Shown piece after piece: positions 5,657-11,852 of a DNA stretch of 11,852 nucleotides. Below the pieces are notes generated by a model. The model was not told where the DNA came from, made no database searches, and saw only the letters and a program-made list of their open reading frames with translations. Source of the stretch: Deltaproteobacteria bacterium. Lineage in GTDB: Bacteria; Desulfobacterota; Desulfobacteria; Desulfobacterales; ETH-SRB1. A program made the translations under genes and the position numbers. How positions within the stretch are numbered: position 1 is the stretch's first letter; the number at the start of each line of letters is the position of its first letter. The stretch covers positions 1 through 11,852 of the forward strand of contig DAOUSD010000024.1 of assembly GCA_030627405.1 (NCBI GenBank). Direction: 5' to 3'.

Positions 5657-6121
5657 TTATTGCAGCCACTCAATTTCGTCTTTGCTTAAGGCAGGTGGAT
5701 GACACTCTGAACAAATCCGCCGTCCGCCCTCATTATCTTTCTTGCGCCAAAAGGTTTGACTTCCACAGGAATAGCAGGTCATTTTCTTTTGCGTATTCTG
5801 GTTGTTTTGACCAGACTGCCACCATCGCCCATCCGGACAGACATCCATATCAAAGATAGCTTTGTTGTTTCTACTGCATATCTGCCTATCATCCACAAGA
5901 GATATAAATCTGCACCTTGACCCATGAAGACAGGTTGCCATTTTCTTGATTATAATCTTTGGTGTTTTAACCTTTTGAACCCTATGTGCAATACCTGCAA
6001 AAGGTGCAAAAGTATCTTTGGGGAGTTCTTTTTCGGCCTTTTGCACTTTTTGCACCTTTAGCATAGGGGTTCTCAAAGGTTCATTTTTTGGTTCTGCTTC
6101 CATATTTTGACGCCATCCCAT
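5657..6121 (-). CDS. Zinc-ribbon protein of the replication operon, function unknown
   Basis: This is a 154-residue protein. The C-terminal half has a clear zinc ribbon: C116-x2-C119 (CYSCGSQTFW) and C137-x2-C140 (ICSECHPP), ending LSKDEIEWLQ. Four more cysteines at 64, 70, 82 and 95 (TCLHGSRC, ICSRNN, DVCPDG) could bind a second metal. The first 60 residues are basic and low-complexity (LKVQKVQKAEKELPKD), probably flexible. The ATG lies 1 bp after the primase stop, and the AGGAG 7 bases upstream is inside the primase's last codons, so translation is coupled. Small CxxC-FW-CxxCHPP proteins often sit beside primases in mobile elements, by general recollection. A DNA- or primase-binding accessory role is inference. 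Confidence 0.75.
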   Translation of the reverse strand: MGWRQNMEAEPKNEPLRTPMLKVQKVQKAEKELPKDTFAPFAGIAHRVQKVKTPKIIIKKMATCLHGSRCRFISLVDDRQICSRNNKAIFDMDVCPDGRWWQSGQNNQNTQKKMTCYSCGSQTFWRKKDNEGGRRICSECHPPALSKDEIEWLQ

Positions 6122-6122
6122 T

Positions 6123-8621
6123 TCACCACTCCTTTGAAAGTTCAGGGTTCACATTACAGTTAATGGATGGACGGCCACCTGTTTTTTGCTGAATCTCTTG
6201 AATGTAATTCCTTTCTTGCAAAACCTTTAAAGCTTCATCCATATTCACAACTTTATGGAATGTCCCTTGAAGGGCATTGAAACAGTCCCTCTTGCTGAAG
6301 GTATGATATCTATTTCGCTCAACCCAACGCCATATTTTGCGTGCCTGTTCAAGTGCTTTATCAGCTCCCATCATGTCAAAGGCAATCAAGGCATGACTTG
6401 AAAAAATTGAAGCAAGCTCAAGTGATCTCTGCATAGTTTCAAGGCTGATTCTTTCCGCCCAAGGTTGATAAGGATTTTCAGCGCAATGCAATAAACCTGC
6501 TATTCTTGCGGCTGCACCTGGTAACTTCCCTGCCCAGTCCGTTATATATTCAAACCTTCCGCCCTCTCTCAGGTCTTTCTCAACCACACGCGCAAACTCA
6601 AGCCACTCCTGATAGGCTTTGTTGGAAAGTTTCAGAATATATGGAATCTTTTCTCCTTGTTCATCCACTGCTTGCTCGATGTCCAGCAATGAATAAACTA
6701 ATTCGCAATATTCATTTTCAACATTCCCTGATACTGGTTCAGATTCTAATTTCCGATAACCAAGGTTAGTCTTTGGTAACAGATACAGGAATCTTGCAAG
6801 TAAGCCTCTCCCTCTGAATCCAGGCTTATCAACAAGGCCTCTCAGAACGTCTGGCTGTGGTGATAATCCCAAGGATAAAGCTGGATGATCAAGGTAGACT
6901 GGTTCCCTGCTTCCTCTGTCTACTTTTACCGGATCGCCTGAATGGCTTTGCAGGTACAAATCAAGGTTTGGTATTCCGTTTGAATAACGACCCCCGATAA
7001 TATCAAAGACACCCCCTTCTGCTGAAAGAATCGACATCACTCCGTCGTGTTCAGACATCAATGAACCTAACCTTTCTGTGGTTACGTCTTGACTCCATTT
7101 TTGCGGATAGCTCGGCACTTCAACAAGATCGTTTTCAATTTCCAGAATTTCAGCTTCAATGCCATTGAGTTCGTCCTGTTTTGCTTTGCCATATTTTCCT
7201 CTCAAGGATTTGAGTCGCGCCTGCTGATTTTGCCACACGCTTTTTGCTTCCCTGATTATAGGCTCAAACTCTTTGCATTTACGTCTCTCCCATTCGCTCA
7301 GGGGTCTTGTTATTTTCATAAGGACAGTTGATTTACGATTTGCAGGGTCAAGAGCAACGATGACCCATATATTGCCCGGCTCTGTATATCCAGGCTTTAC
7401 TTGAACGATAAACTTGCCATGGCAGGCTGTACCAAGGACAGACAAGATTAATCCTGCCGCAAGTTCCAAAGGTGTTTCCGTTGCAATTGAAACAGCCTTT
7501 ATTATCTCTCCCAGGATTCCAGGCAAAAGGTCGGGTGGTAATTCAAGCGCTGTGGTTTCTTTTAATGGAACTGGTTTTTCCCAATACCCTTGATCTTTTG
7601 GTGTCGGTTCATCAACTGTATCTATGGGCTTAACTCCAGCCGGGTTATAACTTTCGGTTGTACTGCTAACTGCTTTTAAAATTGTCGCTTGTCCATAAGT
7701 CTGCCCGTCACTGTAATGTACTTTATCCCACTTCTCGCGCATCAGGCCAGAACTTCGGAAAGCAGAATCAATCCGCCCCATGTCTCTATCCATCCAGAAA
7801 GCAAGATGATTGCACAATGCTTGATCTGCATCGCTGTGTGATAGATAATCCGACCAGTCACCATTAAAAAGCTGCTGTATCTTTGCTCCATTTTGAGACT
7901 TCAAAGCTTTTTTAAGCAACTCGTTATCTAATAAGCTGGCAGTATCCACAGGGGGGGGCGCAATCTGTTTATTGATCTTTACGGGCTCTTGTTTAGGGAG
8001 CTTATTCCTCAAGACGTTAATATCCACATAACCAGTGAAGGCTTGCGCAATCTTCACCTCCTGTGGGTCTTTCGGCCTGCCTGCATCAACTTTCTTTTTG
8101 TTCGGCCAGTTCAGAGTCCCGGGTATCCGCCACACATGGCAAAGGTCTTTTGTGCCGTGATCACAATTGCTATATTCTTTCAGAGCAATGGCTAAATCCT
8201 TTACAGTTTCCGGCTTAACAGGTCTCTCGAATAGATAAACCGCCTGATACCGCCCCTGTGAGGTCTCCATCACAAAGGAAGGCTTTGCAGGCAAACGTTC
8301 TTTCCACAGGTGGGCTTGATCATCGTCAAAGTCAGCACATAAACCAAAAAGGCTTTGAATGTCATCACGACCGCCCTTAGCTCCTCTTTTTAGTTCAGGG
8401 TTCATTAAAACCAGTGGCATATAAACGTTACGATTTTTCTGCCGTGTCCAATCTTTAATTACCAGCTCCATCTCCGGCACGCTGTCTGTGCTGTAATGTT
8501 TAACCATCGGTGTTAAGTTTTTTCCGGCAACAGGATCTTGTCCATAGCTGGCAAGAACAAGCTTGCCCGTTTGGCCTTGCACAGTTTGGGAAACAGTATT
8601 TATAAAAACATTGATATTCAT
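6123..8621 (-). CDS. Replication protein: PrimPol (RepB-like) primase plus DUF3987 helicase-like domain
   Basis: The 832-residue protein has three parts. Residues 1-200 form an archaeo-eukaryotic-type primase domain, with catalytic acidic motif ADFDDD at 96-101, TSQGRYQAVYLFERP at about 120-134, and WRIPGTLNW at 164-172, the latter typical of RepB-like PrimPols. Residues 245-320 (SHSDADQALCNHLAFW, FRSSGLMREKWDK) form the PrimPol helix-bundle linker. From about 360 on lies a DUF3987 domain with a degenerate P-loop, ALDPANRKST at 423-432, where the usual GKS is RKS. The protein would prime and unwind the element during autonomous replication, probably needing host polymerase. The start overlaps the AlpA-like stop as ATGA, so the two are coupled. 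It is full length without frameshift. The domain call is firm; ATPase competence is uncertain. Confidence 0.9.
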   Translation of the reverse strand: MNINVFINTVSQTVQGQTGKLVLASYGQDPVAGKNLTPMVKHYSTDSVPEMELVIKDWTRQKNRNVYMPLVLMNPELKRGAKGGRDDIQSLFGLCADFDDDQAHLWKERLPAKPSFVMETSQGRYQAVYLFERPVKPETVKDLAIALKEYSNCDHGTKDLCHVWRIPGTLNWPNKKKVDAGRPKDPQEVKIAQAFTGYVDINVLRNKLPKQEPVKINKQIAPPPVDTASLLDNELLKKALKSQNGAKIQQLFNGDWSDYLSHSDADQALCNHLAFWMDRDMGRIDSAFRSSGLMREKWDKVHYSDGQTYGQATILKAVSSTTESYNPAGVKPIDTVDEPTPKDQGYWEKPVPLKETTALELPPDLLPGILGEIIKAVSIATETPLELAAGLILSVLGTACHGKFIVQVKPGYTEPGNIWVIVALDPANRKSTVLMKITRPLSEWERRKCKEFEPIIREAKSVWQNQQARLKSLRGKYGKAKQDELNGIEAEILEIENDLVEVPSYPQKWSQDVTTERLGSLMSEHDGVMSILSAEGGVFDIIGGRYSNGIPNLDLYLQSHSGDPVKVDRGSREPVYLDHPALSLGLSPQPDVLRGLVDKPGFRGRGLLARFLYLLPKTNLGYRKLESEPVSGNVENEYCELVYSLLDIEQAVDEQGEKIPYILKLSNKAYQEWLEFARVVEKDLREGGRFEYITDWAGKLPGAAARIAGLLHCAENPYQPWAERISLETMQRSLELASIFSSHALIAFDMMGADKALEQARKIWRWVERNRYHTFSKRDCFNALQGTFHKVVNMDEALKVLQERNYIQEIQQKTGGRPSINCNVNPELSKEW

Positions 8622-8857
8622 TCCATCGTCCCTATCGTTGTGGATTTTTCTTTAAGCCAATCAACCAAGGCGTCTACGGGATAGGCAATTTTCCTGCCTA
8701 TTCGGATTCTTTCCGGCCCCATGCCCCTGCAGTCCATATTTGCAATATAACTTGGGGAAACAATACCTCCGCTAAAAACACCGACCTGCGATCTTGCGAC
8801 CAAGCTTGAAGGCCATGATTTTTTCAATAATTTGAAATGCTCGTTCAGATCACGCAT
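8618..8857 (-). CDS. AlpA/excisionase-like winged-HTH DNA-binding protein
   Basis: A 79-residue single-domain protein. The core VFSGGIVSPSYIANMDCRGM, GPERIRIGRKIAYPVDALVDWL has the layout of AlpA/MerR-type HTH proteins: a helix that reads a site, a GP-x-x-(I/V)-(R/K)-IGR-x-x-x-Y strand wing, and a final helix (VDALVDWL). Such proteins act as excision factors or as activators of the early operon in PICIs and P4-like elements. The start is the ATG at 8857, with AAGGAGG 6 bases upstream, rather than an in-frame GTG at 8863 that would overlap the ribosome-binding site. The gene heads the replication operon and overlaps the primase start by 4 bp. Its ribosome-binding site lies inside a 12-bp inverted repeat (8864-8920), suggesting control of translation or transcription. 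Confidence 0.8.
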   Translation of the reverse strand: MRDLNEHFKLLKKSWPSSLVARSQVGVFSGGIVSPSYIANMDCRGMGPERIRIGRKIAYPVDALVDWLKEKSTTIGTME

Positions 8858-8863
8858 AAACAC

Positions 8864-8920
8864 CCTCCTTATTTTATTTATTTTTACTCTTCATATATAG
8901 AGAAGCGAAAAATAAGGAGG
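8864..8920 (-). promoter_or_regulatory. 12-bp inverted repeat covering the AlpA-like Shine-Dalgarno
   Basis: CCTCCTTATTTT (8864-8875, plus strand) and AAAATAAGGAGG (8909-8920) are exact reverse complements separated by 33 bp. In a minus-strand transcript starting upstream of 8920, the first arm would pair with the second, which contains the AAGGAGG of the AlpA-like gene 6 bases before its ATG. The ribosome-binding site would then be masked. The loop itself can form a small CTTC/GAAG hairpin. Confidence 0.65.
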
Positions 8921-8938
8921 CGTGCTTATTGTCGTCAA
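8909..8938 (-). promoter_or_regulatory. Candidate promoter of the AlpA-primase operon
   Basis: On the minus strand TTGACG (8938-8933) is followed after 18 bp by TATTTT (8914-8909), 5 of 6 and 4 of 6 matches to the consensus. A transcript from here would start near 8902, after the first arm of the masking repeat, and so would have a free ribosome-binding site. A second possible -10, TATAAC (8956-8951), lies upstream and would include both arms. Confidence 0.4.
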
Positions 8939-9013
8939 AGATACCAATAGGTTATAATGGATAGAGCTGTTTTGCGGTTTTCAAAAGGTAAAAGAATTAT
9001 AGTTTTTTGGATT

Positions 9014-9979
9014 TTAGAAGGGCAGGATATTTTTTTTTCTCGCTTGTTCGGCAAGAAAAGCGAAAGAGTCGCTATCTTGCGGCAGGTTTATTTCAGAAAT
9101 ACATTTTTCGCGAGCTGGGAGGTAACCCTCAGAAACATAGGCTTCGATAAGCTCTAAATACTCATTGCAAGGAGCTTTACAGCCTGAACAGGGTTTTTGG
9201 GGACAATTCTCTTTGAAGGTTTCCACGTTTGGTTTTTCGATTTTGCGCAGTTTGTTTTCAAAAATATCCCTCGCATCATATTTACGCTTATAAATTTTTT
9301 CGTATGCTTTGCGGAACGCCATTCTCACGCCGTCGTATGTAATATCAACCCGTCTTGCTATCTGCTTAAAATTCTGCCCTGCTATCCAAAGCTGCCAGAC
9401 TTCAATCTGCACCCATGATTCTTTTATCCGATCCCGTGTTTTAGGCGCTTTTTTTTGCATATAGTCGATATAATAGCTAATGTCCGCCATAATCTCGGAT
9501 TTCTTTTTTTTTATATCAATTGCAACAAGCCGTTCAAACGATGTTAAATTTTCTTTTACTATCGTGCCGTTTAAAATTTTGTCGTTTTGACACGTTTGTA
9601 CTATTTTTATTGCATTTGTATGAAAAATAGAAGGCAATTTTTTAATCACACTTTGTGGTAGCTTGTTTATGTTCAGAGATGGGTCAATAATTGTTAACAG
9701 GTCTTTTTCAGCAATCTGTCCTTTTGAAAACATAAGAACAAAAGGAATTTCATAGGCGGGGTCGATGAATTTTTTCCAAAGTTCACAGGCAATGTGCCAG
9801 GTTTTGTATTCTGAATCACTCAGATGGTTGTCAAGCCAGTCTTTGTAAGGATTTCTAATCTCTTTTTTCTTTAAGCTTTGGTAGGCTTTCTGGTAATGTC
9901 TATTCTCTTTGAGAAATGCTAATCTAAGCTTAGCTGTTTCAATTAAGTCTTGCTCGGAAACCTGTGCCGCTTTTTTCAT
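9014..9979 (-). CDS. HTH and Cys-cluster protein, function unknown
   Basis: This is a 321-residue soluble protein that I cannot place in a named family. Residues 1-185 are mostly helical and basic, without a clear motif. Residues 197-229 (WIAGQNFKQIARRVDITYDG followed by VRMAFRKAYEKIY) look like a helix-turn-helix of the sigma-region-4/LuxR kind. Residues 259-271 carry C-x4-C-x2-C-x3-C (NCPQKPCSGCKAPCNEY), a likely zinc or iron-sulfur site. A further Cys follows at 293. The start at 9979 has GGAGG 7 bases upstream; the open frame extends 33 codons further, but that part has no ribosome-binding site. The gene lies between the integrase and AlpA-like genes, the position of regulators in many integrative elements, so a role in control of excision or replication is plausible inference. 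Confidence 0.7.
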   Translation of the reverse strand: MKKAAQVSEQDLIETAKLRLAFLKENRHYQKAYQSLKKKEIRNPYKDWLDNHLSDSEYKTWHIACELWKKFIDPAYEIPFVLMFSKGQIAEKDLLTIIDPSLNINKLPQSVIKKLPSIFHTNAIKIVQTCQNDKILNGTIVKENLTSFERLVAIDIKKKKSEIMADISYYIDYMQKKAPKTRDRIKESWVQIEVWQLWIAGQNFKQIARRVDITYDGVRMAFRKAYEKIYKRKYDARDIFENKLRKIEKPNVETFKENCPQKPCSGCKAPCNEYLELIEAYVSEGYLPAREKCISEINLPQDSDSFAFLAEQARKKNILPF

Positions 9980-10029
9980 CTTGTCACCTCCACAACAGTG
10001 ACACCACAATTTAGTTATGCGGGACAGTG

Positions 10030-10049
10030 GCCGGTTGTGGAATACCGGC
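10030..10049. other. Small hairpin between integrase and HTH genes
   Basis: GCCGGT (10030-10035) and ACCGGC (10044-10049) form a 6-bp stem with an 8-nt loop in the 110-bp gap between the integrase stop and the next gene. A CCACAAC (9992-9998 region) and GTTGTGG (10034-10040) form a second, wider inverted pair that overlaps it. No T-run follows on the transcribed strand, so it is not a clear terminator. It may tune expression of the downstream gene. Confidence 0.35.
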
Positions 10050-10089
10050 TTTTCGGGTGCGCTCCCTATGCCCCGCAAGAGGAATATAT

Positions 10090-11310
10090 TTATCCTGTCT
10101 TTTGCTTTAGTTCAATGACATTGCTTTCCGCCAACATATTCTTTTCCATGTTTTCGATTGCTTTCTGCAGAGTCCCCTTTGAAAGGTGCGCATATCTCTG
10201 AACCATCTCAAAAGAGCTATGCCCCATCAGTTTTTGAACTGTATACAGGTCAGTCCCGCCCTGCACCAGCCAGCTTGCGAAGGTATGCCTCAAGGTATGA
10301 AAAACAACTTTTTGCCGATGGTCAATTATACCATCGTTAAATCCAAGCTTCGTGACTGCTCTCGAAAAAGCATTTGAGAGCTGTTTTATTTTTCTCCCGT
10401 GCCTGTCAGAAAAAACAATGCCGGAACTTGCAGACTGCTTTTTGTCAGCCAACATCACTTTTACAGGTTTTGTCATAAAAGCTGGTCGATTATGCCCGCT
10501 TTTGGTGTCCTTGACAGAGATCAAGCCACGATCAAGGTCAATATCGTTCCAGGAAAGGCCATATATCTCACCAGCTCGCAAGCCACAGTGTAAAGCGAGT
10601 AAACTTATATCGTGAAGCTGCAAGCTCCGGTTAGATAGCTCATTCAATAAAATATCGGCCTCATCATGGCTTAGAAAACGTAGGCGCTTATTATCTATCT
10701 TGGGTACAGATACATGCTTTGTGGGGGATTCACTGCTAATAAGGCCGTCACGCTTCGCCATATTCCAGACCTGCCGAATAATGGCAAAAATATATTGCAA
10801 GGTTCGGGGTGTTCGGCCAGAGGATAGTAGTTTTTTCTTGAGCTTCTCGCAATGGAGGGGCGCAATCTCTTTAAAAGGCTTACTTTTGAAAGCAGGCTCT
10901 ATCCAGTTTTTGAAATATTGCAACTCAGTCCTGCACGTTTCAGGTTTTTTGCTTATTAAGGCAGTTTTGAAGTAAACTTCAGCAAAATAGTCAGTAAAGA
11001 GAATATTCTCTCTGTTTTGTCGTTCCTGCTCGGCCAGCTCTTGTTCACACTTGTCTTTTAACAGGTCCCTTTTTTCCCTCAAAGTTTGGGGACCCTGGCC
11101 GGTTCTCTGGTTTTCTTTTAACTCCGCCAACTTTGCATTTACTTTTTGCAACGTCCACCCGCGGGATGCCCAGCCCATTCCCTCTTCTGTTCGTATGCCA
11201 TCTTTTTGATACCGAATAGCAAAATATTTATCTTGCTGAATCCCATGTTTTCGGGCAGGGTGTTCTCTGTATCTTATTCCGGGATATTTTGTTTTATGCC
11301 ATTTCGCCAT
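10090..11310 (-). CDS. int: Tyrosine site-specific recombinase (phage-type integrase)
   Basis: The 406-residue protein catalyses integration and, with an excision factor, excision at tRNA-Phe. The N-terminus (GIRYREHPARKHGIQQDKYF to about residue 70) is the arm-binding region, then a core-binding helical domain spans about 105-195. The catalytic domain follows from about 208: Arg245 in HCGLRAGEI, a candidate Lys270 in DTKSG, His338 and Arg341 in HTLRH, His364 in LMGHSS, and the nucleophile Tyr373 in VQRYAHL. All required residues are present, so the enzyme looks active. The ATG at 11310 has a modest TGGAGA about 11 bases upstream. The gene starts 432 bp from attR and reads inward, so it lies at the end of the element away from the intact tRNA. 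An AlpA-like protein encoded downstream is a likely excision partner. Confidence 0.95.
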   Translation of the reverse strand: MAKWHKTKYPGIRYREHPARKHGIQQDKYFAIRYQKDGIRTEEGMGWASRGWTLQKVNAKLAELKENQRTGQGPQTLREKRDLLKDKCEQELAEQERQNRENILFTDYFAEVYFKTALISKKPETCRTELQYFKNWIEPAFKSKPFKEIAPLHCEKLKKKLLSSGRTPRTLQYIFAIIRQVWNMAKRDGLISSESPTKHVSVPKIDNKRLRFLSHDEADILLNELSNRSLQLHDISLLALHCGLRAGEIYGLSWNDIDLDRGLISVKDTKSGHNRPAFMTKPVKVMLADKKQSASSGIVFSDRHGRKIKQLSNAFSRAVTKLGFNDGIIDHRQKVVFHTLRHTFASWLVQGGTDLYTVQKLMGHSSFEMVQRYAHLSKGTLQKAIENMEKNMLAESNVIELKQKTG

Positions 11311-11338
11311 TATTACGAATTCTCCAGCAAGAAAGCCT

Positions 11339-11357
11339 ACGTGGTTTAACAGTGGGA
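11339..11357 (+). repeat. 19-bp near-copy of the ncRNA 3' hairpin
   Basis: Positions 11339-11357 match 11543-11561 at 17 of 19 bases, the shared form being ACGTG(G/T)TTTAAC(A/C)GTGGGA. The second copy is the last hairpin of the structured RNA. The two copies flank the consensus promoter and the RNA and are 204 bp apart. It may mark a duplicated end of the inserted RNA unit. Confidence 0.5.
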
Positions 11358-11385
11358 TGAATTGCTGTTATTTTTTATTATTTGT

Positions 11386-11415
11386 TTGACAACTACGTTT
11401 TTGCGTAATTATAAT
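11386..11415 (+). promoter_or_regulatory. Consensus sigma-70 promoter driving the structured RNA
   Basis: TTGACA (11386-11391) and TATAAT (11410-11415) both match the consensus perfectly, with an 18-bp spacer. It reads rightwards, against all intact element genes, and no open reading frame lies downstream before attR. The expected start is near A11422, about 21 nt before the first hairpin of the RNA below. ATTATAAT is itself palindromic and could also serve the integrase on the other strand. Confidence 0.8.
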
Positions 11416-11421
11416 ATGCTT

Positions 11422-11570
11422 ATGCAAAACACAGATCTTCAAGAGGCGTCTGACACGCCTCGGTCGCAATCCCGGACTGAGTTAGAAAGCTCGGCCTGAT
11501 GTGGTTTTAAAACCACAAACTTCGGTTCTATGTTAGAACCCCACGTGTTTTAACCGTGGGAGTATGTCAG
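11422..11570 (+). ncRNA. Structured RNA, about 150 nt, HEARO/omega-RNA-like architecture
   Basis: Five hairpins follow one another. H1 is GAGGCGT/ACGCCTC (11443-11461) with loop CTGAC. H2 is CTGAG/CTCGG (11477-11494). H3 is the 18-nt palindrome TGTGGTTTTAAAACCACA (11500-11517). H4 is GGTTCTA/TAGAACC (11524-11540) with a 3-nt loop. H5 is CCACG/CGTGG (11541-11559). The H1 loop CTGAC is fully complementary to GTCAG (11566-11570), giving a long-range pseudoknot that closes the RNA. The wobble in H2 is G-U on the plus strand but A-C on the other, which supports plus-strand transcription from the promoter just upstream. The unpaired 5' stretch (11422-11442, ATGCAAAACACAGATCTTCA plus A) resembles the position of an IscB omega-RNA guide. 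No IscB or TnpB gene is present in the window. The structure is seen directly; the family assignment is inference. Confidence 0.6.
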
Positions 11571-11742
11571 CCCCTCGCAAAAAAAAATCCGCTTGTCGCA
11601 TTCTGTCCCCATTCTGTCCCCACTTTTTAGCAAAAAGTAAGTGATTTTAAATTATGCTATGTGAAAGTAATATAAGGGTAACCTATAGGAATGTCAAGCG
11701 GTTTGTTATGAAAAGTGAAGTTAAGTGAAAGCGTTAAAAACA
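11571..11742. other. Non-coding right end of the element
   Basis: No gene is seen. Besides the arm-type sites there is an A-run (11580-11587) and, next to attR, short direct repeats AAGTGAAG and AAGTGAAAG (about 11714-11731) with an earlier GTGAAAG near 11662. These may bind an excision factor such as the AlpA-like protein. Confidence 0.4.
11604..11622 (+). promoter_or_regulatory. Putative right integrase arm-type sites (two TGTCCCCA)
   Basis: TGTCCCCA occurs at 11604-11611 and 11615-11622 in direct orientation with 11-bp period, the same layout as the left-end pair. An ACTTTTT/AAAAAGT inverted repeat (11622-11628, 11632-11638) follows directly. The sites lie 121 bp inside attR, a normal arm-to-core distance for tyrosine integrases. 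Confidence 0.6.
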
Positions 11743-11787
<45 letters not shown>

Positions 11788-11811
11788 TCCTTTAGCTAAC
11801 TTCCTTGGTAT

Positions 11812-11843
11812 AGGGTTAGTCGCAGTTTGGCTAACCCTTTTTT
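11812..11843 (+). terminator. Original host terminator of tRNA-Phe, now orphaned
   Basis: AGGGTTAGTC pairs with GGCTAACCCT (one G-U) around a 7-nt loop and is followed by TTTTTT. It lies 25 bp after attR, as expected for the terminator that followed the tRNA before insertion. Confidence 0.85.
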
Positions 11844-11852
11844 AGTTTATAA

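Noticed and set aside
10030..10049. GCCGGT/ACCGGC hairpin as the integrase terminator
   Set aside because: There is no T-run on the minus strand after the stem, and the stem is only 6 bp; it is kept as a hairpin without a terminator call.
9980..10078. N-terminal extension of the HTH/Cys-cluster gene by 33 codons (MRGIGSAPEK...)
   Set aside because: There is no ribosome-binding site at the upstream start, whereas GGAGG stands 7 bases before the internal ATG at 9979; the extension overlaps hairpin-forming intergenic sequence.
11422..11570. The hairpin array as a CRISPR array or as a transposon terminal structure with a transposase
   Set aside because: The stems differ from each other in sequence and there are no regular spacers; no transposase, TnpB or IscB frame occurs on either strand nearby.

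Overview
The window looks like a Desulfobacterota (formerly Deltaproteobacteria) chromosome. This rests on the style of the rsmE and acidic-protein genes, a 23S-rRNA-intervening-sequence (four-helix bundle) gene beside GCTAACG-type heptamer repeats, and a long palindromic intergenic repeat. No ribosomal RNA or other taxonomic marker is present, so the assignment is tentative. A 9.7-kb integrated element occupies most of the window.

Host left flank (1-2105). On the minus strand lie the first 21 codons of a four-helix bundle protein and a gene for a very acidic 200-residue protein, separated by heptamer repeats and a 159-bp imperfect palindrome. On the plus strand rsmE (16S rRNA m3U1498 methyltransferase) is followed 44 bp later by a tRNA-Phe(GAA) gene whose -35 box overlaps the rsmE stop codon.

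Integrated element (2059-11787). A perfect 45-bp copy of the tRNA-Phe 3' half recurs at 11743-11787, so attL is at 2059-2103 and attR at 11743-11787, with 9,684 bp between repeat starts. All intact genes read leftwards, from the attR end towards the tRNA. In transcription order they are: tyrosine integrase; HTH/Cys-cluster protein; AlpA-like HTH; PrimPol plus DUF3987 replication protein; zinc-ribbon protein; stand-alone TOPRIM protein related to Spo11/TopoVI-A; Nu1-like terminase small subunit; and two unknown proteins, ending in a terminator at 2810-2842. Size, gene order and a small terminase subunit with no large subunit, capsid or tail genes fit a phage satellite of the PICI kind. The left end carries decayed genes, including a Rha-family pseudogene. 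Both ends carry paired T(A/G)TCCCCA motifs 11 bp apart, likely integrase arm sites.

Right end. Between the integrase gene and attR, on the opposite strand, a consensus promoter (TTGACA-N18-TATAAT) precedes a roughly 150-nt strongly structured RNA with five hairpins and a pseudoknot. Its overall shape recalls HEARO/IscB omega RNAs, but no nuclease gene accompanies it. This is the most likely undescribed item here. Other unusual points are a 12-bp stem able to mask the ribosome-binding site of the AlpA-like gene, a nest of competing inverted repeats between the TOPRIM and terminase genes, and the element's replacement of the tRNA 3' end, which adds an encoded CCA and a new terminator.

Host right flank (11788-11852) holds the original tRNA terminator, now separated from its gene.
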